From NCBI GenBank assembly GCA_946402315.1, contig CAMIWC010000001.1, positions 92,508 through 151,839 on the forward strand: a stretch of 59,332 bases of DNA. The letters are read 5' to 3'. Origin of the DNA: an uncultured Clostridium sp. (lineage in GTDB: Bacteria; Bacillota_I; Bacilli_A; RF39; UBA660). Below the pieces are notes generated by a model. That model had not been told where the DNA came from and did no database searches. It was given only the letters and a program-made list of their open reading frames with translations. Shown one piece after another: positions 26,026 to 35,625 of the stretch. Both the position numbers and the translations under genes were made by a program. Position 1 is the stretch's first letter. The number at the start of each line of letters is the position of its first letter.

Positions 26026-26874
26026 ATGCTAGACAAATATAAAGATTATGATAGATTTTACAAAATAATTTCTAACAGTATAAATGATCATAAGATAAGT
26101 CATGCATACATGTTTGAAATAGATGAATCTATTAATTTAGATGAATTTAAAAAAGATATAGTTGAAATATTACTTACGAATAATGGTAAGGATAACTTAG
26201 AATTACTAGATTTAATAGAATTAAATAATTATCCTAATGTTAGATATATTAGTCCGGATGGACAATTCATTAAAAAAGATCAAATTATTGAGATGCAAGA
26301 TGACTTCTCTAAAGAATCTTTTGATAACAAGACTAAAATCTATGTAATTGAAGAAGCAGATAAATTACATAAAGTATCTGCGAATAGATTGCTTAAGTTC
26401 TTAGAAGAACCAACTTCAGATATAATCGCAATCTTTATTACAAACAATAGATATTCTGTTATAGATACAATAAAGTCTAGATGTATTAATATAAGTTTAA
26501 AAAAGAAAGAGAATATTGAACTTAATAAAGAATCTTTAGAATATAAAACTCTTACAATAATTGAACAAAATAAAGAAAAATCATTATATTTACTATATGA
26601 ATTATATAATGATGAAGATATTACTAGAGATATAGTAAGTGATACCTTTATTAAGGTTAGTAAAATATATATAGATCTTTTAAATATTAATAGTAATATA
26701 GAAACATCTTTTTATAATATTAATGATTTAAAAGAAATTGAATATGATAATAATAAAGAATTATTAATTAGAAAAGTAGATGTTATTAATAGGTATTTAG
26801 ATTATTTAAAAGTAAATCTTAATATAAAAACATTTATAGATGAGATAATTTATGGAATATATGGTGGTGATTAG
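26026..26874 (+). CDS. holB: DNA polymerase III delta' subunit
   Basis: A 282-residue clamp-loader subunit. It is AAA+-like without an intact Walker A, as expected for delta'. Seen: NDHKISHAYMFEI near the N-terminus, KIYVIEEADKLHKVSANRLL followed by KFLEEPTSDIIAIFITNN, and the sensor-type SRC in TIKSRCINIS. The ATG follows ATGGAGGATGT. It lies 10 bp after recR and abuts ricT without a gap. Confidence 0.93.
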   Translation: MLDKYKDYDRFYKIISNSINDHKISHAYMFEIDESINLDEFKKDIVEILLTNNGKDNLELLDLIELNNYPNVRYISPDGQFIKKDQIIEMQDDFSKESFDNKTKIYVIEEADKLHKVSANRLLKFLEEPTSDIIAIFITNNRYSVIDTIKSRCINISLKKKENIELNKESLEYKTLTIIEQNKEKSLYLLYELYNDEDITRDIVSDTFIKVSKIYIDLLNINSNIETSFYNINDLKEIEYDNNKELLIRKVDVINRYLDYLKVNLNIKTFIDEIIYGIYGGD

Positions 26875-27669
26875 ATGAAAGAAGTAGTAGCAATTCAATT
26901 TGTTAATACCAATAGAATCTATTATTTTGATAGAAATAAAGTCGAATTAAATGCTGATGACAAAGTTATTGTTGAAACAGAAAAAGGACTACAATACGGA
27001 ATAGTAGTAAATCCTAGTTTAGAAATATCTGAAAAGAAACTAATACTACCTCTAAAAAAGGTTATTAGAAGAGCAAATAAAGAGGATTTAAAACAAGCAT
27101 CAATTAATGAAAAAGATGGAAATAAAGCATTGAAAAAAGCTATAGAAATTGCTGAAGAGTTAGATTTAAAAATGAATATTATTTCTGCTACTTTTACGTT
27201 TGATAGAAAAGAATTAATGATTAATTTCCTTGCTGATGATCGTATTGATTTTAGAGAATTAGCTAAAAAACTAGCAGCCATATATAAAACAAGAATTGAA
27301 TTAAGACAAATTGGTATTAGAGATAAAGCAAAAGAAATTGGTGGATTAGGGCCTTGTGGTAGATTTCTATGTTGTAGTGCTTTCTTAAATGATTTTAGTA
27401 GTGTATCTATCAATATGGCAAAGAATCAATATATCGCTTTAAATCCTACTAAGATAAACGGAGCTTGTGGTAGACTATTATGTTGCTTTAATTATGAAGA
27501 TGATCAATATACTGAGATGAAGAAAGAATACCCAGCTGTTGGTTCTTCTATTAAAGTAGATGGAGAAAAAGCTAAAGTAATTACACATAACTTATTTAAA
27601 AGAAGTTATACAGTTGAAAAACCAAACAAAGAACAAGTGGAGATTTTCTTAGATGAAAGTACTAAATGA
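26875..27669 (+). CDS. ricT: PSP1-domain regulatory protein RicT (YaaT)
   Basis: A 264-residue protein. The PSP1 domain is recognisable by GLGPCGRFLCCSAFL and GACGRLLCCFNYE, the cysteine pairs that bind an iron-sulfur cluster in the RicAFT complex of Bacillus, where it promotes mRNA processing by RNase Y and affects competence, biofilm and sporulation. Its partners (ymcA, ylbF) are not in this window. The gene follows holB directly and overlaps trmN6 by 17 bp. Confidence 0.93.
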   Translation: MKEVVAIQFVNTNRIYYFDRNKVELNADDKVIVETEKGLQYGIVVNPSLEISEKKLILPLKKVIRRANKEDLKQASINEKDGNKALKKAIEIAEELDLKMNIISATFTFDRKELMINFLADDRIDFRELAKKLAAIYKTRIELRQIGIRDKAKEIGGLGPCGRFLCCSAFLNDFSSVSINMAKNQYIALNPTKINGACGRLLCCFNYEDDQYTEMKKEYPAVGSSIKVDGEKAKVITHNLFKRSYTVEKPNKEQVEIFLDESTK

Positions 27670-28375
27670 TTTATTAGGTTATAATAATTTAAAAATATAT
27701 CAAGATACTGATTGGTTTAGTTTTTCTTTAGATTCAGTACTTCTACCTAACTTTGTAACACTTAATAAAAATACTAAAAAGATATTAGATTTAGGTACAG
27801 GAAATGCACCTATTCCAATGATTTTATCAACTATGACAGACGCTAAAATATACGGTGTAGAGATTCAAAAAGATGTGTATGATTTAGCTTTAGAATCAGT
27901 TAAATATAATCATCTTGAAGATAGAATTAATTTAATAAATGATGATATGAAAAATTTGGATAAATACTTTGATCCAAATTCTTTTGATGTAATAATGTCT
28001 AATCCCCCATATTTTAAATTAGAAGAACGTTCTAAGAAAAATGATGATGTTCATAAAGTAATTGCTCGTCATGAAGAAGCTATTACTTTAGAAGATATTA
28101 TTGTTATAGCTAAGAAATATTTAGATAACAACGGAATATTTGCTATGGTACATCGTACTGATAGAATGATTGAAGTAATTGAATTAATGAGAAAAAATAA
28201 TCTAGAACCTAAAAGAATTAGATTAATATACCCAAAAGAAAATACTGAATCTAATATGTTTTTAATTGAGGGAAGAAAAAACGGGCGCCCAGGATTAAAA
28301 ATAGAAAGTCCACTATATGTTCATAATGAAGATGGGACATATTTAGATTCAATTAATGAACTATTTAGGAGGTAA
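27653..28375 (+). CDS. tRNA1(Val) (adenine-37-N6)-methyltransferase TrmN6-like
   Basis: A 240-residue SAM methyltransferase. Motif I is ILDLGTGNAPIPMILS and the N6-adenine catalytic motif is NPPYF (MSNPPYFKLEER). It is the positional and sequence equivalent of B. subtilis yabB. The replication gene yabA that usually precedes it in Bacillus is not present here; ricT and this gene overlap directly. Confidence 0.92.
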   Translation: MKVLNDLLGYNNLKIYQDTDWFSFSLDSVLLPNFVTLNKNTKKILDLGTGNAPIPMILSTMTDAKIYGVEIQKDVYDLALESVKYNHLEDRINLINDDMKNLDKYFDPNSFDVIMSNPPYFKLEERSKKNDDVHKVIARHEEAITLEDIIVIAKKYLDNNGIFAMVHRTDRMIEVIELMRKNNLEPKRIRLIYPKENTESNMFLIEGRKNGRPGLKIESPLYVHNEDGTYLDSINELFRR

Positions 28376-28377
28376 TT

Positions 28378-29223
28378 ATGAGTCAAAAAAGTTATGATAA
28401 TTCTCCTTCTGTTTATTTAATTCCAACTCCAATTGGAAATTTAGATGATAGGACAGATAGAAGTGTTAAAACTCTTGAATTAGTTGATGTTATTTTTTCA
28501 GAAGATACAAGAATAACAGGAGAATATTTATCTAAATTAGGAATAAAAAAGAAATTGATTAGTTCTAATGATCATAATGAAGATGAAACAAAAATAGAAG
28601 CTATAAAATATTTAGATGATGGTAAAAATATAGGTATAGTTACTGATAGAGGTACACCTATAATTAGTGACCCAGGATATAAGATAGTTGAAGAATGTAT
28701 TAAAAAAGGGTATAATGTAATACCGTTACCAGGAGCTAATGCATTTGTTCCTGCTTTAATAGCTTCGGGAATTAATCCGGCACCATTTATGTTTTATGGA
28801 TTTCTAAATGCTAAGAAAAGTAAAAGAGAAAAAGAATTATCTTTATTAAAGGATTATACATTTACTATTATTTTCTATGAGGCTCCTCATAGAATTATTG
28901 ACATGTTAGAATCTTTAAAAGAAGTATTTGGTGATAGAATTATATCTGTATCTCGTGAATTAACTAAATTACATGAAGAAATATATAGAGGTACAATTAC
29001 TGAAGTAATTAGTGAACTACAAGCTAATGAAATTAGAGGAGAATTTGTTATAGTTTGTTCTGGTAAAGAAAAGAATAATAACTATGATAATTTATCAATA
29101 GATGAACATATTAATTTATATTTAGAAGATGGTAAAGATTTAAAAGAAGCAATGAAATTAGTAGCTAAAGATCGTAATAAATCTAAATCTGATATATATA
29201 AAGAATATTATTCAAAAAGATAG
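28378..29223 (+). CDS. rsmI: 16S rRNA (cytidine-1402-2'-O)-methyltransferase RsmI
   Basis: A 281-residue SAM-dependent tetrapyrrole-methylase-fold enzyme. It starts near VYLIPTPIGNLDDRTDRSVK with SEDTRITGEYLS, GTPIISDPGYKIV and PLPGANAFVPALIASGI, all hallmark RsmI segments. It modifies C1402 in the ribosomal P site. The GIY-YIG gene yazA, next to it in Bacillus, is absent. The ATG follows AGGAGGTAATT, 2 bp after trmN6. Confidence 0.96.
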   Translation: MSQKSYDNSPSVYLIPTPIGNLDDRTDRSVKTLELVDVIFSEDTRITGEYLSKLGIKKKLISSNDHNEDETKIEAIKYLDDGKNIGIVTDRGTPIISDPGYKIVEECIKKGYNVIPLPGANAFVPALIASGINPAPFMFYGFLNAKKSKREKELSLLKDYTFTIIFYEAPHRIIDMLESLKEVFGDRIISVSRELTKLHEEIYRGTITEVISELQANEIRGEFVIVCSGKEKNNNYDNLSIDEHINLYLEDGKDLKEAMKLVAKDRNKSKSDIYKEYYSKR

Positions 29224-29234
29224 GAAGTGATTAT

Positions 29235-29795
29235 ATGAAACTAATAGTTGGTTTAGGAAATCCAGGAAAAGAATATGAAAATACTAGACATAATATGGGA
29301 TTTTTCTTTTTAGATAATTATGCAAAAACTAAAAATCTAGAGATTAATACTAAAAAGTTTAATGGTTTATTAACAGAGTTTGTGGATAAAAATGAAAAAG
29401 TCATTTTACTTAAACCTCAAACATATATGAATCTTTCTGGAGAATCTGTTAGAAAAGTAATGGATTTCTATAAGATTGATGTTAATGATATATTAGTTAT
29501 TAGTGATGATTTAGATCTTCCTATTGGTAATTATAGATTGAAATATAAAGGATCTTGTGGTGGGCATAATGGTTTAAGAAATATTGAACAACATGTACAA
29601 ACTCAAGAATATAAGAGATTAAAGATAGGAATATCTAAAGATGATGAAATGGATACTAAAGATTATGTACTTGGAAAACTATCTAGAAAAGATAAAAAGG
29701 TATTAGAAGAAATGGTACCTACAATCAATTCTATTTTAGATGATTTTTTAGATACTGATTTTGAGGTTTTAATGTCTAAATATAATCATAAGTAG
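29235..29795 (+). CDS. pth: Peptidyl-tRNA hydrolase
   Basis: A 186-residue enzyme that frees tRNA from aborted peptidyl-tRNA. It starts MKLIVGLGNPGKEYENTRHN with the catalytic His in TRHNMGF, then KPQTYMNLSGESV and GGHNGLRNIEQH, the standard motifs. A TGTGGATAA lies in its coding sequence and is taken as chance. It sits 8 bp before mfd, the Bacillus spoVC-mfd order. Confidence 0.97.
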   Translation: MKLIVGLGNPGKEYENTRHNMGFFFLDNYAKTKNLEINTKKFNGLLTEFVDKNEKVILLKPQTYMNLSGESVRKVMDFYKIDVNDILVISDDLDLPIGNYRLKYKGSCGGHNGLRNIEQHVQTQEYKRLKIGISKDDEMDTKDYVLGKLSRKDKKVLEEMVPTINSILDDFLDTDFEVLMSKYNHK

Positions 29796-29803
29796 GTGAT
29801 AAT

Positions 29804-32800
29804 ATGACTGATAAGATTAGTCAGATTATTGAAATACGCAATGAAAATAACATCTGTCTAACAGGGATGACAGATGAGTTTTTTTGTTGGTATTTAAGAT
29901 CTTATTTCGAACATAATAAAAGGGATATTATAATAATTACTAATACTTTATATGAGGCTAATAATTTATATACAAGACTAAGTAATTATATAGATAAATC
30001 TCTTCTTTTTCCAATGGATGACTTTATAACAAGTGAATCAATCGCGATAAGTCCTGATTTAAAAATAAAGAGATTAGAAGTATTAAACGAATTAACAAAT
30101 AATGATAAACATATAGTTATTACTCATTTAAATGGATTACTTAGATATTTACCAACAAAAGAATTATATTTGAATAAGATTTTAAAATTAATAAAAGATC
30201 AAGAATATGAAAGAGATACTTTAATAAGAGATTTAATTAATTTAGGATATATAAAAGAAACAATAGTAACAAAAACTGGAGAAATAGGAATTAGAGGATT
30301 TGTTATAGATATTTATCCAATAGGTGAAGAGCATCCAATTCGAATTGAATACTTTGGGGATACAATTGACTCAATAAGAATATTTGATGAGAATACTCAA
30401 AAGACTATTGAAGAAGTAGATTCTATTACAATTAAACCTTATACTGAATTCTTACTTGAAAACCAAGAAGAAGATGTTATTGATAATCAGAAGAATTTAC
30501 CTATTTATAATAAGAAAATAGTAAATATATCCAATTATATGGATAATCCATTATTTATATTTAAAGACTATGATTCTATTCTTAATGAAGTAGCCTTGCT
30601 TAGAGAACAAATAATAGATTTTAAAACAAGAGATGATTCAAAATATGAATATAATTACATGTTTGATTTTGACGAGATAATCTATGATGAATTTATTCAT
30701 TATAATTCTATAAATAATATAGATTCTCAAGTACCAGCTAGTAGAACTTTTAAATATGATGTTAAATCCATTAGAAAGTTCAATGAGGATATTGAAGTTA
30801 TTAAAGATTATTTGAGAGAAAAACTTGAGCAAAATAAAACAATAATTATTTATTTAAAAGAGTATCAAATAAAGAGTTTTACTAATTATATAGAGCTTCC
30901 ATATATTATTACAAACGAAAATGAAATATTTAAAGATAGATTAAATATTATTAGAAAAGATATAAAGGAAGGATTTGAATATAAGAATTATATTATTCTT
31001 ACAGAAACTGAGTTATTTAATAAAGTAGTACATGAAGAAAAATATAAAACTAGTTTTAAATACGCTACTAAAATAAAGAATATATCTAATCTAGAAATAG
31101 GAGATTATGTAGTACATAATATTAATGGTATTGGAGTTTACAATGGTATAAAAACTTTATCTCAAAACGGATTATTAAAAGATTATATAGAGATTCAATA
31201 CCAAGGAACAGATAAATTATATATTCCGGTAGAAAAAATAAATTTAATTAATAAGTATGCTGGAAAAGAAGGAAATGTTCCTAAGATTAATAAATTAGGT
31301 AGTAGTGAATGGACTAAGACTAAGATAAGAGTTAAATCTAAAGTTAAAGATATCGCATCAGATCTTATCAAACTTTATGCTGAAAGAGAAATGCAACAAG
31401 GATTTGCTTTCTCTAAGGATGATGAACTTCAAGAAATGTTTGAAAGTGAATTCTCATATACTCCTACAAATGATCAATTACTTGCGATTAATCAAGTTAA
31501 AATGGATATGGAATCTCCTAAACCAATGGATAGATTGCTATGTGGAGATGTAGGTTTTGGTAAAACTGAAGTAGCTTTTCGCGCAATGTTTAAAGCAGTC
31601 GCAAACGGTAAACAAGCATTATATCTTTGCCCTACAACAATTCTATCTATTCAACAATATAAAAATGCAGTTGAAAGATTTAAAAATTACCCAGTAAATA
31701 TTAGAGTTCTTAATAGATTTACTACTACAAAAGAAACCAATAAAATTCTAGAAGAGTTAAAAACAGGAAAAGTGGATATTTTATTTGGTACTCATCGTAT
31801 TTTAAGTGATGATATTAAGCCAAAGGATTTGGGGTTACTTATTGTTGATGAAGAACAAAGATTTGGAGTTACACATAAAGAAAAATTAAAGAAATACAAA
31901 GAAAATGTTGATGTACTTACATTAAGCGCTACTCCAATTCCTAGAACACTTCAAATGTCTTTAATTGGTATAAGAAGCCTTTCATTAATTGAAACTCCTC
32001 CAATTAATAGATACCCTGTACAAACTTATGTTATAGCTGAAAATAAAACTTTAATAAAAGATGCTATCTACAAAGAACTTTCGCGTGGCGGACAAGTATT
32101 TATTTTATTTAATGATATTAATAGATTGTCTGATGTTGAATATGAAATTAGAAAACTAGTACCTGAAGCTAAAATGATAATAGCGCACGGACAACTAGAA
32201 AAAAACGAACTAGAAAATAGAATGACTGAGTTTATTAATCAAAAATACGATATTTTACTATGTACAACTATTATTGAAACAGGAATTGATATTCCTAATG
32301 TTAATACTTTAATTATTTTAAATGCAGATCGATTTGGATTATCCCAACTATATCAAATTAGAGGTCGTGTAGGTAGAAGCGATAAAATAGCTTATGCTTA
32401 TCTAATGTATGATAATCATAAAGAATTAAATGATTCTGCGGTTAAAAGACTCAATGCTATTAAAGAATTTACTGAACTAGGTAGTGGATTTAGAATAGCT
32501 TCTCGAGATCTATCCATTCGTGGTGCTGGAGATATTTTAGGTAGTGAACAAGCTGGATTTATTGATAGTGTCGGAATAGATATGTATTTAAAAATCCTTG
32601 AAGATGAAATCAAAATACTAAAAGGTGAAACTGTAGAAGATGAGGAAGTACAAGATAATAGACAATTAATTAATGTTTCAACTCATATTAAAGATGAAGT
32701 GACAGATAATGAAGACTTAAAAATTGAAATTCATAAAAAGATTTGTGAAATTGATTCTTATGGTAAATTAATTGAAATAAAAACAGAATTAGAAGATAGA

Positions 32801-33106
32801 TTTGGTAAGTTAGATCAAGATATGCTTATTTATATGCATGAAGAATGGTTTGAAAAACTATCTAAGAAACTTGGAATTATAGATGTACTTGAAACAAAGA
32901 ATTCTATTAAACTTACTTTTGATACTGAAACATCTAAGAAAATAGATATAGAAGAGTTCTTTGTTGAAGCCTGTAAAGTTACTAATTTCTTTAGATTTGA
33001 ATTTAGTAAAGATAGTTTAATACTTGTTCTTGAAACTATTAAATTAGAGAAGCATCCAATCTTCTATTTGCTTGCAATACTTAACAAAATTAAGTATAAA
33101 GACTAG
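29804..33106 (+). CDS. mfd: Transcription-repair coupling factor Mfd
   Basis: A 1100-residue DNA translocase that removes stalled RNA polymerase and recruits UvrA. In order: UvrB-like N-terminal modules, the RNA-polymerase-interaction domain (LEIGDYVVHNINGIGVYNGI), a helicase motor with Walker A CGDVGFGKTEVAFRA, DEEQRFG, LSATPIPRTLQMSL and QIRGRVGRSDK, then the C-terminal TRCF domain. Length is slightly below Bacillus Mfd (1177). Confidence 0.98.
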   Translation: MTDKISQIIEIRNENNICLTGMTDEFFCWYLRSYFEHNKRDIIIITNTLYEANNLYTRLSNYIDKSLLFPMDDFITSESIAISPDLKIKRLEVLNELTNNDKHIVITHLNGLLRYLPTKELYLNKILKLIKDQEYERDTLIRDLINLGYIKETIVTKTGEIGIRGFVIDIYPIGEEHPIRIEYFGDTIDSIRIFDENTQKTIEEVDSITIKPYTEFLLENQEEDVIDNQKNLPIYNKKIVNISNYMDNPLFIFKDYDSILNEVALLREQIIDFKTRDDSKYEYNYMFDFDEIIYDEFIHYNSINNIDSQVPASRTFKYDVKSIRKFNEDIEVIKDYLREKLEQNKTIIIYLKEYQIKSFTNYIELPYIITNENEIFKDRLNIIRKDIKEGFEYKNYIILTETELFNKVVHEEKYKTSFKYATKIKNISNLEIGDYVVHNINGIGVYNGIKTLSQNGLLKDYIEIQYQGTDKLYIPVEKINLINKYAGKEGNVPKINKLGSSEWTKTKIRVKSKVKDIASDLIKLYAEREMQQGFAFSKDDELQEMFESEFSYTPTNDQLLAINQVKMDMESPKPMDRLLCGDVGFGKTEVAFRAMFKAVANGKQALYLCPTTILSIQQYKNAVERFKNYPVNIRVLNRFTTTKETNKILEELKTGKVDILFGTHRILSDDIKPKDLGLLIVDEEQRFGVTHKEKLKKYKENVDVLTLSATPIPRTLQMSLIGIRSLSLIETPPINRYPVQTYVIAENKTLIKDAIYKELSRGGQVFILFNDINRLSDVEYEIRKLVPEAKMIIAHGQLEKNELENRMTEFINQKYDILLCTTIIETGIDIPNVNTLIILNADRFGLSQLYQIRGRVGRSDKIAYAYLMYDNHKELNDSAVKRLNAIKEFTELGSGFRIASRDLSIRGAGDILGSEQAGFIDSVGIDMYLKILEDEIKILKGETVEDEEVQDNRQLINVSTHIKDEVTDNEDLKIEIHKKICEIDSYGKLIEIKTELEDRFGKLDQDMLIYMHEEWFEKLSKKLGIIDVLETKNSIKLTFDTETSKKIDIEEFFVEACKVTNFFRFEFSKDSLILVLETIKLEKHPIFYLLAILNKIKYKD

Positions 33107-33116
33107 TTTCAGTTCC

Positions 33117-33157
33117 TTGACTATAAAAGATATATTTGTTATTCTTTTATAAGAATA
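33117..33157 (+). promoter_or_regulatory. Promoter and inverted repeat before the 207-aa unknown gene
   Basis: A -35 TTGACT (33117-33122), 17-bp spacer and -10 TATTCT (33140-33145). The -10 is the left arm of a perfect inverted repeat, TATTCTT-TTAT-AAGAATA (33140-33157), with no T-run. An arrangement overlapping the -10 would suit a repressor. Confidence 0.45.
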
Positions 33158-33167
33158 GGGTGATGAT

Positions 33168-33791
33168 ATGAGAGATGACATAAATGATATGTTTATGGAA
33201 AAAAACTTCGAAATACTTAAGAATAAAATCAGTCTAGATATGGATAATAATGCAGACTCTCTAAATCATACTATAAGTAATTTTATTGATTTAAAAGAAA
33301 TTAATATAAATAGATATTTAATAGAACTGTATGATGGATTAAATATAAAGTATGATGAAAAGACTATTAAAAAATTTATTTCCAATGAAGCAGAAATACT
33401 TAAAAAGATATCTTTAGAATGTATTATTTTTAGAAAAGAGAGTATTGCTAAATATTTTGATAAAAAAGTAGATTACAAAAAGATAGATGATGCATATATT
33501 GAAGAATTTCATAAATATATAGATGATTTAACGGAAGAATTAAATAATAATATTGATTTAAAGATTAGAGAAGAAATATGTACTAAGTTTTGTCCTGAAT
33601 TATCTAACTTATATGTTCTTCCTGATGAAGAATCTCATGAGATGATAGTAAACTATATTAATGATTTTTATTGTGATACTATTATAAGTAAGATAAAGAA
33701 TGAAGTTAGTCTAAGAAATGAAACTTTAAAGAATTTATCTTTAGAAGCATTTAATAGATTTAAATCAATGAATGAGAAAACTGTTGAATAA
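33168..33791 (+). CDS. Hypothetical cytoplasmic helical protein, 207 aa
   Basis: I do not recognise it. No signal peptide, membrane segment or zinc motif; it is rich in Lys, Glu, Asp, Ile and Asn and should be largely alpha-helical. It has only two or three scattered cysteines (ECIIFRKES, EEICTKFCPELS). Base composition is like its neighbours, so recent transfer is not indicated. It has a candidate promoter with an inverted repeat and lies between mfd and the metG T-box; no Bacillus counterpart is known to me at this position. The ATG follows AGGGTGATGAT. Confidence 0.75.
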   Translation: MRDDINDMFMEKNFEILKNKISLDMDNNADSLNHTISNFIDLKEININRYLIELYDGLNIKYDEKTIKKFISNEAEILKKISLECIIFRKESIAKYFDKKVDYKKIDDAYIEEFHKYIDDLTEELNNNIDLKIREEICTKFCPELSNLYVLPDEESHEMIVNYINDFYCDTIISKIKNEVSLRNETLKNLSLEAFNRFKSMNEKTVE

Positions 33792-33811
33792 TATTAATTT
33801 AATGATATAAT
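33784..33811 (+). promoter_or_regulatory. Promoter for the metG T-box leader
   Basis: A -35 TTGAAT (33784-33789), 16-bp spacer and -10 TATAAT (33806-33811) with TG extension. It starts within the stop region of the upstream gene. Confidence 0.6.
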
Positions 33812-33817
33812 ACTTAC

Positions 33818-34030
33818 AAAACAAAGAAGGAAAGAAGTATATAATTCTTTTTATTAGAGAGCTTAAATAGGTGAAAGTAAGCAAAAGAAGAGTATATCGA
33901 ATGGGTCCGGAGTTTATTAATCGAATAGTTAGATTAGTACGTTAATCGCGTTAAGATATTAAGATAACTTTTGTTATGAATTAAGGTGGTACCACGACAT
34001 AATCGTCCTTATTGGTATCATCTTTTTTAT
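33818..34030 (+). promoter_or_regulatory. T-box riboswitch (tRNA-Met) controlling metG
   Basis: A leader of about 210 nt. Stem I includes the AGTA...GAA specifier-loop motif with the specifier codon ATG at 33901-33903, matching methionine. The T-box sequence AAGGTGGTACCACG is at 33983-33996; its TGGT would pair with the ACCA end of uncharged tRNA. Binding favours the antiterminator over the terminator at 33985-34028, so metG rises when tRNA-Met is uncharged. This is established behaviour for the class. Confidence 0.93.
33985..34028 (+). terminator. T-box-controlled terminator before metG
   Basis: GGTGGTACC (33985-33993) pairs with GGTATCATC (34014-34022) with two G-U pairs; the inner ACGA/TCGT adds four pairs. 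A run of six T follows. Its 5' arm is the T-box itself, so the two folds exclude each other. Confidence 0.88.
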
Positions 34031-34050
34031 TTAAAGAAAGAAGGGATAAA

Positions 34051-35583
34051 ATGGATAAATATTACATAACAACCGCAATCGCATATACTAGTTCTAAGCC
34101 TCATATAGGTAATACTTATGAGATTGTTTTAGCTGATGCAATTGCTAGATTTAAAAGATTACAAGGATATGATGTATATTTCCAAACAGGAACAGATGAA
34201 CATGGTGAAAAGATTGAGTTAAAAGCAAAAGATCAAGGACTTGAACCTCAAGAATATGTGGATGGAGTAGCTACTCAAATTCAAAGTATTTGGGATATTA
34301 TGAATACAAGTTATGATAAATTTGTAAGAACTACAGATAAGAATCATGAAAGAGTAGTACAAAATATCTTTAAAAAGTTCTATGATCAAGATGACATCTA
34401 TAAAGGAGAATATGTAGGATTATATTGTACTCCTTGTGAATCATTTTGGACTGAATCTCAACTTGTCGATGGAAAATGTCCTGATTGTGGAAGAGAAGTA
34501 AAAGAAACTAAAGAAGAAGCATATTTCTTTAGAATGAGTAAATATTCTAAATGGTTAGCTGATTATATTGAATCTCATCCTAATTTTATACAACCAGAAT
34601 CACGTAAAAATGAAATTATGAATAATTTTATTAAGCCTGGATTACAAGATTTATGTGTATCACGTACTAGTTTTAAATGGGGTGTTCCAGTAACTTTTGA
34701 TGATAAACATGTAATTTACGTATGGATAGATGCATTATCTAACTATATTACTTTTCCAGGATATGATGTTGATGGAAATGAAAGTGAATTCTTTAAAAAA
34801 GTATGGCCTGCTGATCTACATCTTATTGGTAAAGATATTCTTAGATTCCATACTATCTATTGGCCAATTATGTTACATGCTTTAGGACTAGAACTTCCTA
34901 AACAAATCTTTGGACATCCTTGGTTATTGTTTGATAATGATAAGATGAGTAAATCTCGTGGAAATGTAGCATATGCTGATGATTTAGTAAATGAATATGG
35001 AGTAGATGCAGTTAGATTCTATGTTTTACATGAAATGCCTTTTGCTAGTGATGGAAACTTCTCAATTGATTTATTAGAAGGATCAATTAATTCTAATTTA
35101 GCTAATACTTTAGGTAATTTGGTTAACAGAACTATTGGTATGTTAAATAAATACAATGATGGTGTTGTAGAAAATAAAGAAGTAACTGATCCAGTAGATA
35201 ATGATTTAAAAGAAACGTGTTTAAAAACAAAAGAAGAAGCATTTGCTAAGATGGAAGAATTAAAAGTAGCAGATGCTTTAGAAGCAATCTTTAGATTATA
35301 TTCTAGAACTAATAAATATATAGATGAAACAACTCCATGGATTCTAGCTAAAGATGAAAACAGCAAAGATAGATTAAATACAGTTTTATATAATTTAATT
35401 GAAGCTATTAGATATGGAACAGTATTACTACAAGCATTCCTTCCGGATACTGCTGAAGAAATATTTAGACAAATAAATTCTAACGATAAATCTTTTGATA
35501 CATTAGATAAGTTTGGATATTATAAGAGTGGTACTAAAGTAAATGATGCAAAAGTATTATTCCAAAGAATAGAAAAGAAATAA
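34051..35583 (+). CDS. metG: Methionyl-tRNA synthetase
   Basis: A 510-residue class I synthetase. The HIGH motif is PHIGNTY and the KMSKS motif is KMSKSRGNV. It has a four-cysteine zinc knuckle (CTPCESFW ... CPDCGREV) in the connective peptide. It ends soon after the anticodon-binding helices and lacks the C-terminal tRNA-binding (EMAP-like) domain of the 664-residue Bacillus enzyme. The ATG at 34051 after GAAGGGATAAA was chosen; the GTG at 34012 lies inside the terminator hairpin and cannot be the start. Confidence 0.97.
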   Translation: MDKYYITTAIAYTSSKPHIGNTYEIVLADAIARFKRLQGYDVYFQTGTDEHGEKIELKAKDQGLEPQEYVDGVATQIQSIWDIMNTSYDKFVRTTDKNHERVVQNIFKKFYDQDDIYKGEYVGLYCTPCESFWTESQLVDGKCPDCGREVKETKEEAYFFRMSKYSKWLADYIESHPNFIQPESRKNEIMNNFIKPGLQDLCVSRTSFKWGVPVTFDDKHVIYVWIDALSNYITFPGYDVDGNESEFFKKVWPADLHLIGKDILRFHTIYWPIMLHALGLELPKQIFGHPWLLFDNDKMSKSRGNVAYADDLVNEYGVDAVRFYVLHEMPFASDGNFSIDLLEGSINSNLANTLGNLVNRTIGMLNKYNDGVVENKEVTDPVDNDLKETCLKTKEEAFAKMEELKVADALEAIFRLYSRTNKYIDETTPWILAKDENSKDRLNTVLYNLIEAIRYGTVLLQAFLPDTAEEIFRQINSNDKSFDTLDKFGYYKSGTKVNDAKVLFQRIEKK

Positions 35584-35585
35584 AA

Positions 35586-35625
35586 TAAATAACCTTCATG
35601 CTATAATTAGTATGGAGGTTATTTT
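35586..35625 (+). terminator. metG terminator hairpin that also masks the tatD ribosome-binding site
   Basis: A 16-bp stem with two G-U pairs: left arm 35586-35601, loop TAAT, right arm 35606-35621. T-rich sequence follows. The right arm contains the GGAGG of tatD. A TATAAT (35602-35607) sits at the loop. Confidence 0.7.
35602..35607 (+). promoter_or_regulatory. Candidate -10 for tatD inside the hairpin loop
   Basis: TATAAT would start RNA near 35614, giving a transcript that begins at the GGAGG and lacks the left arm of the masking hairpin. No clear -35. Confidence 0.4.

Noticed and set aside
29380-29392. Perfect DnaA box in pth
   Set aside because: Isolated, inside coding sequence, and at the frequency expected by chance.
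34012-34050. Upstream GTG start for metG
   Set aside because: It lies in the T-box terminator and would add residues absent from the family; the ATG at 34051 has a good ribosome-binding site.
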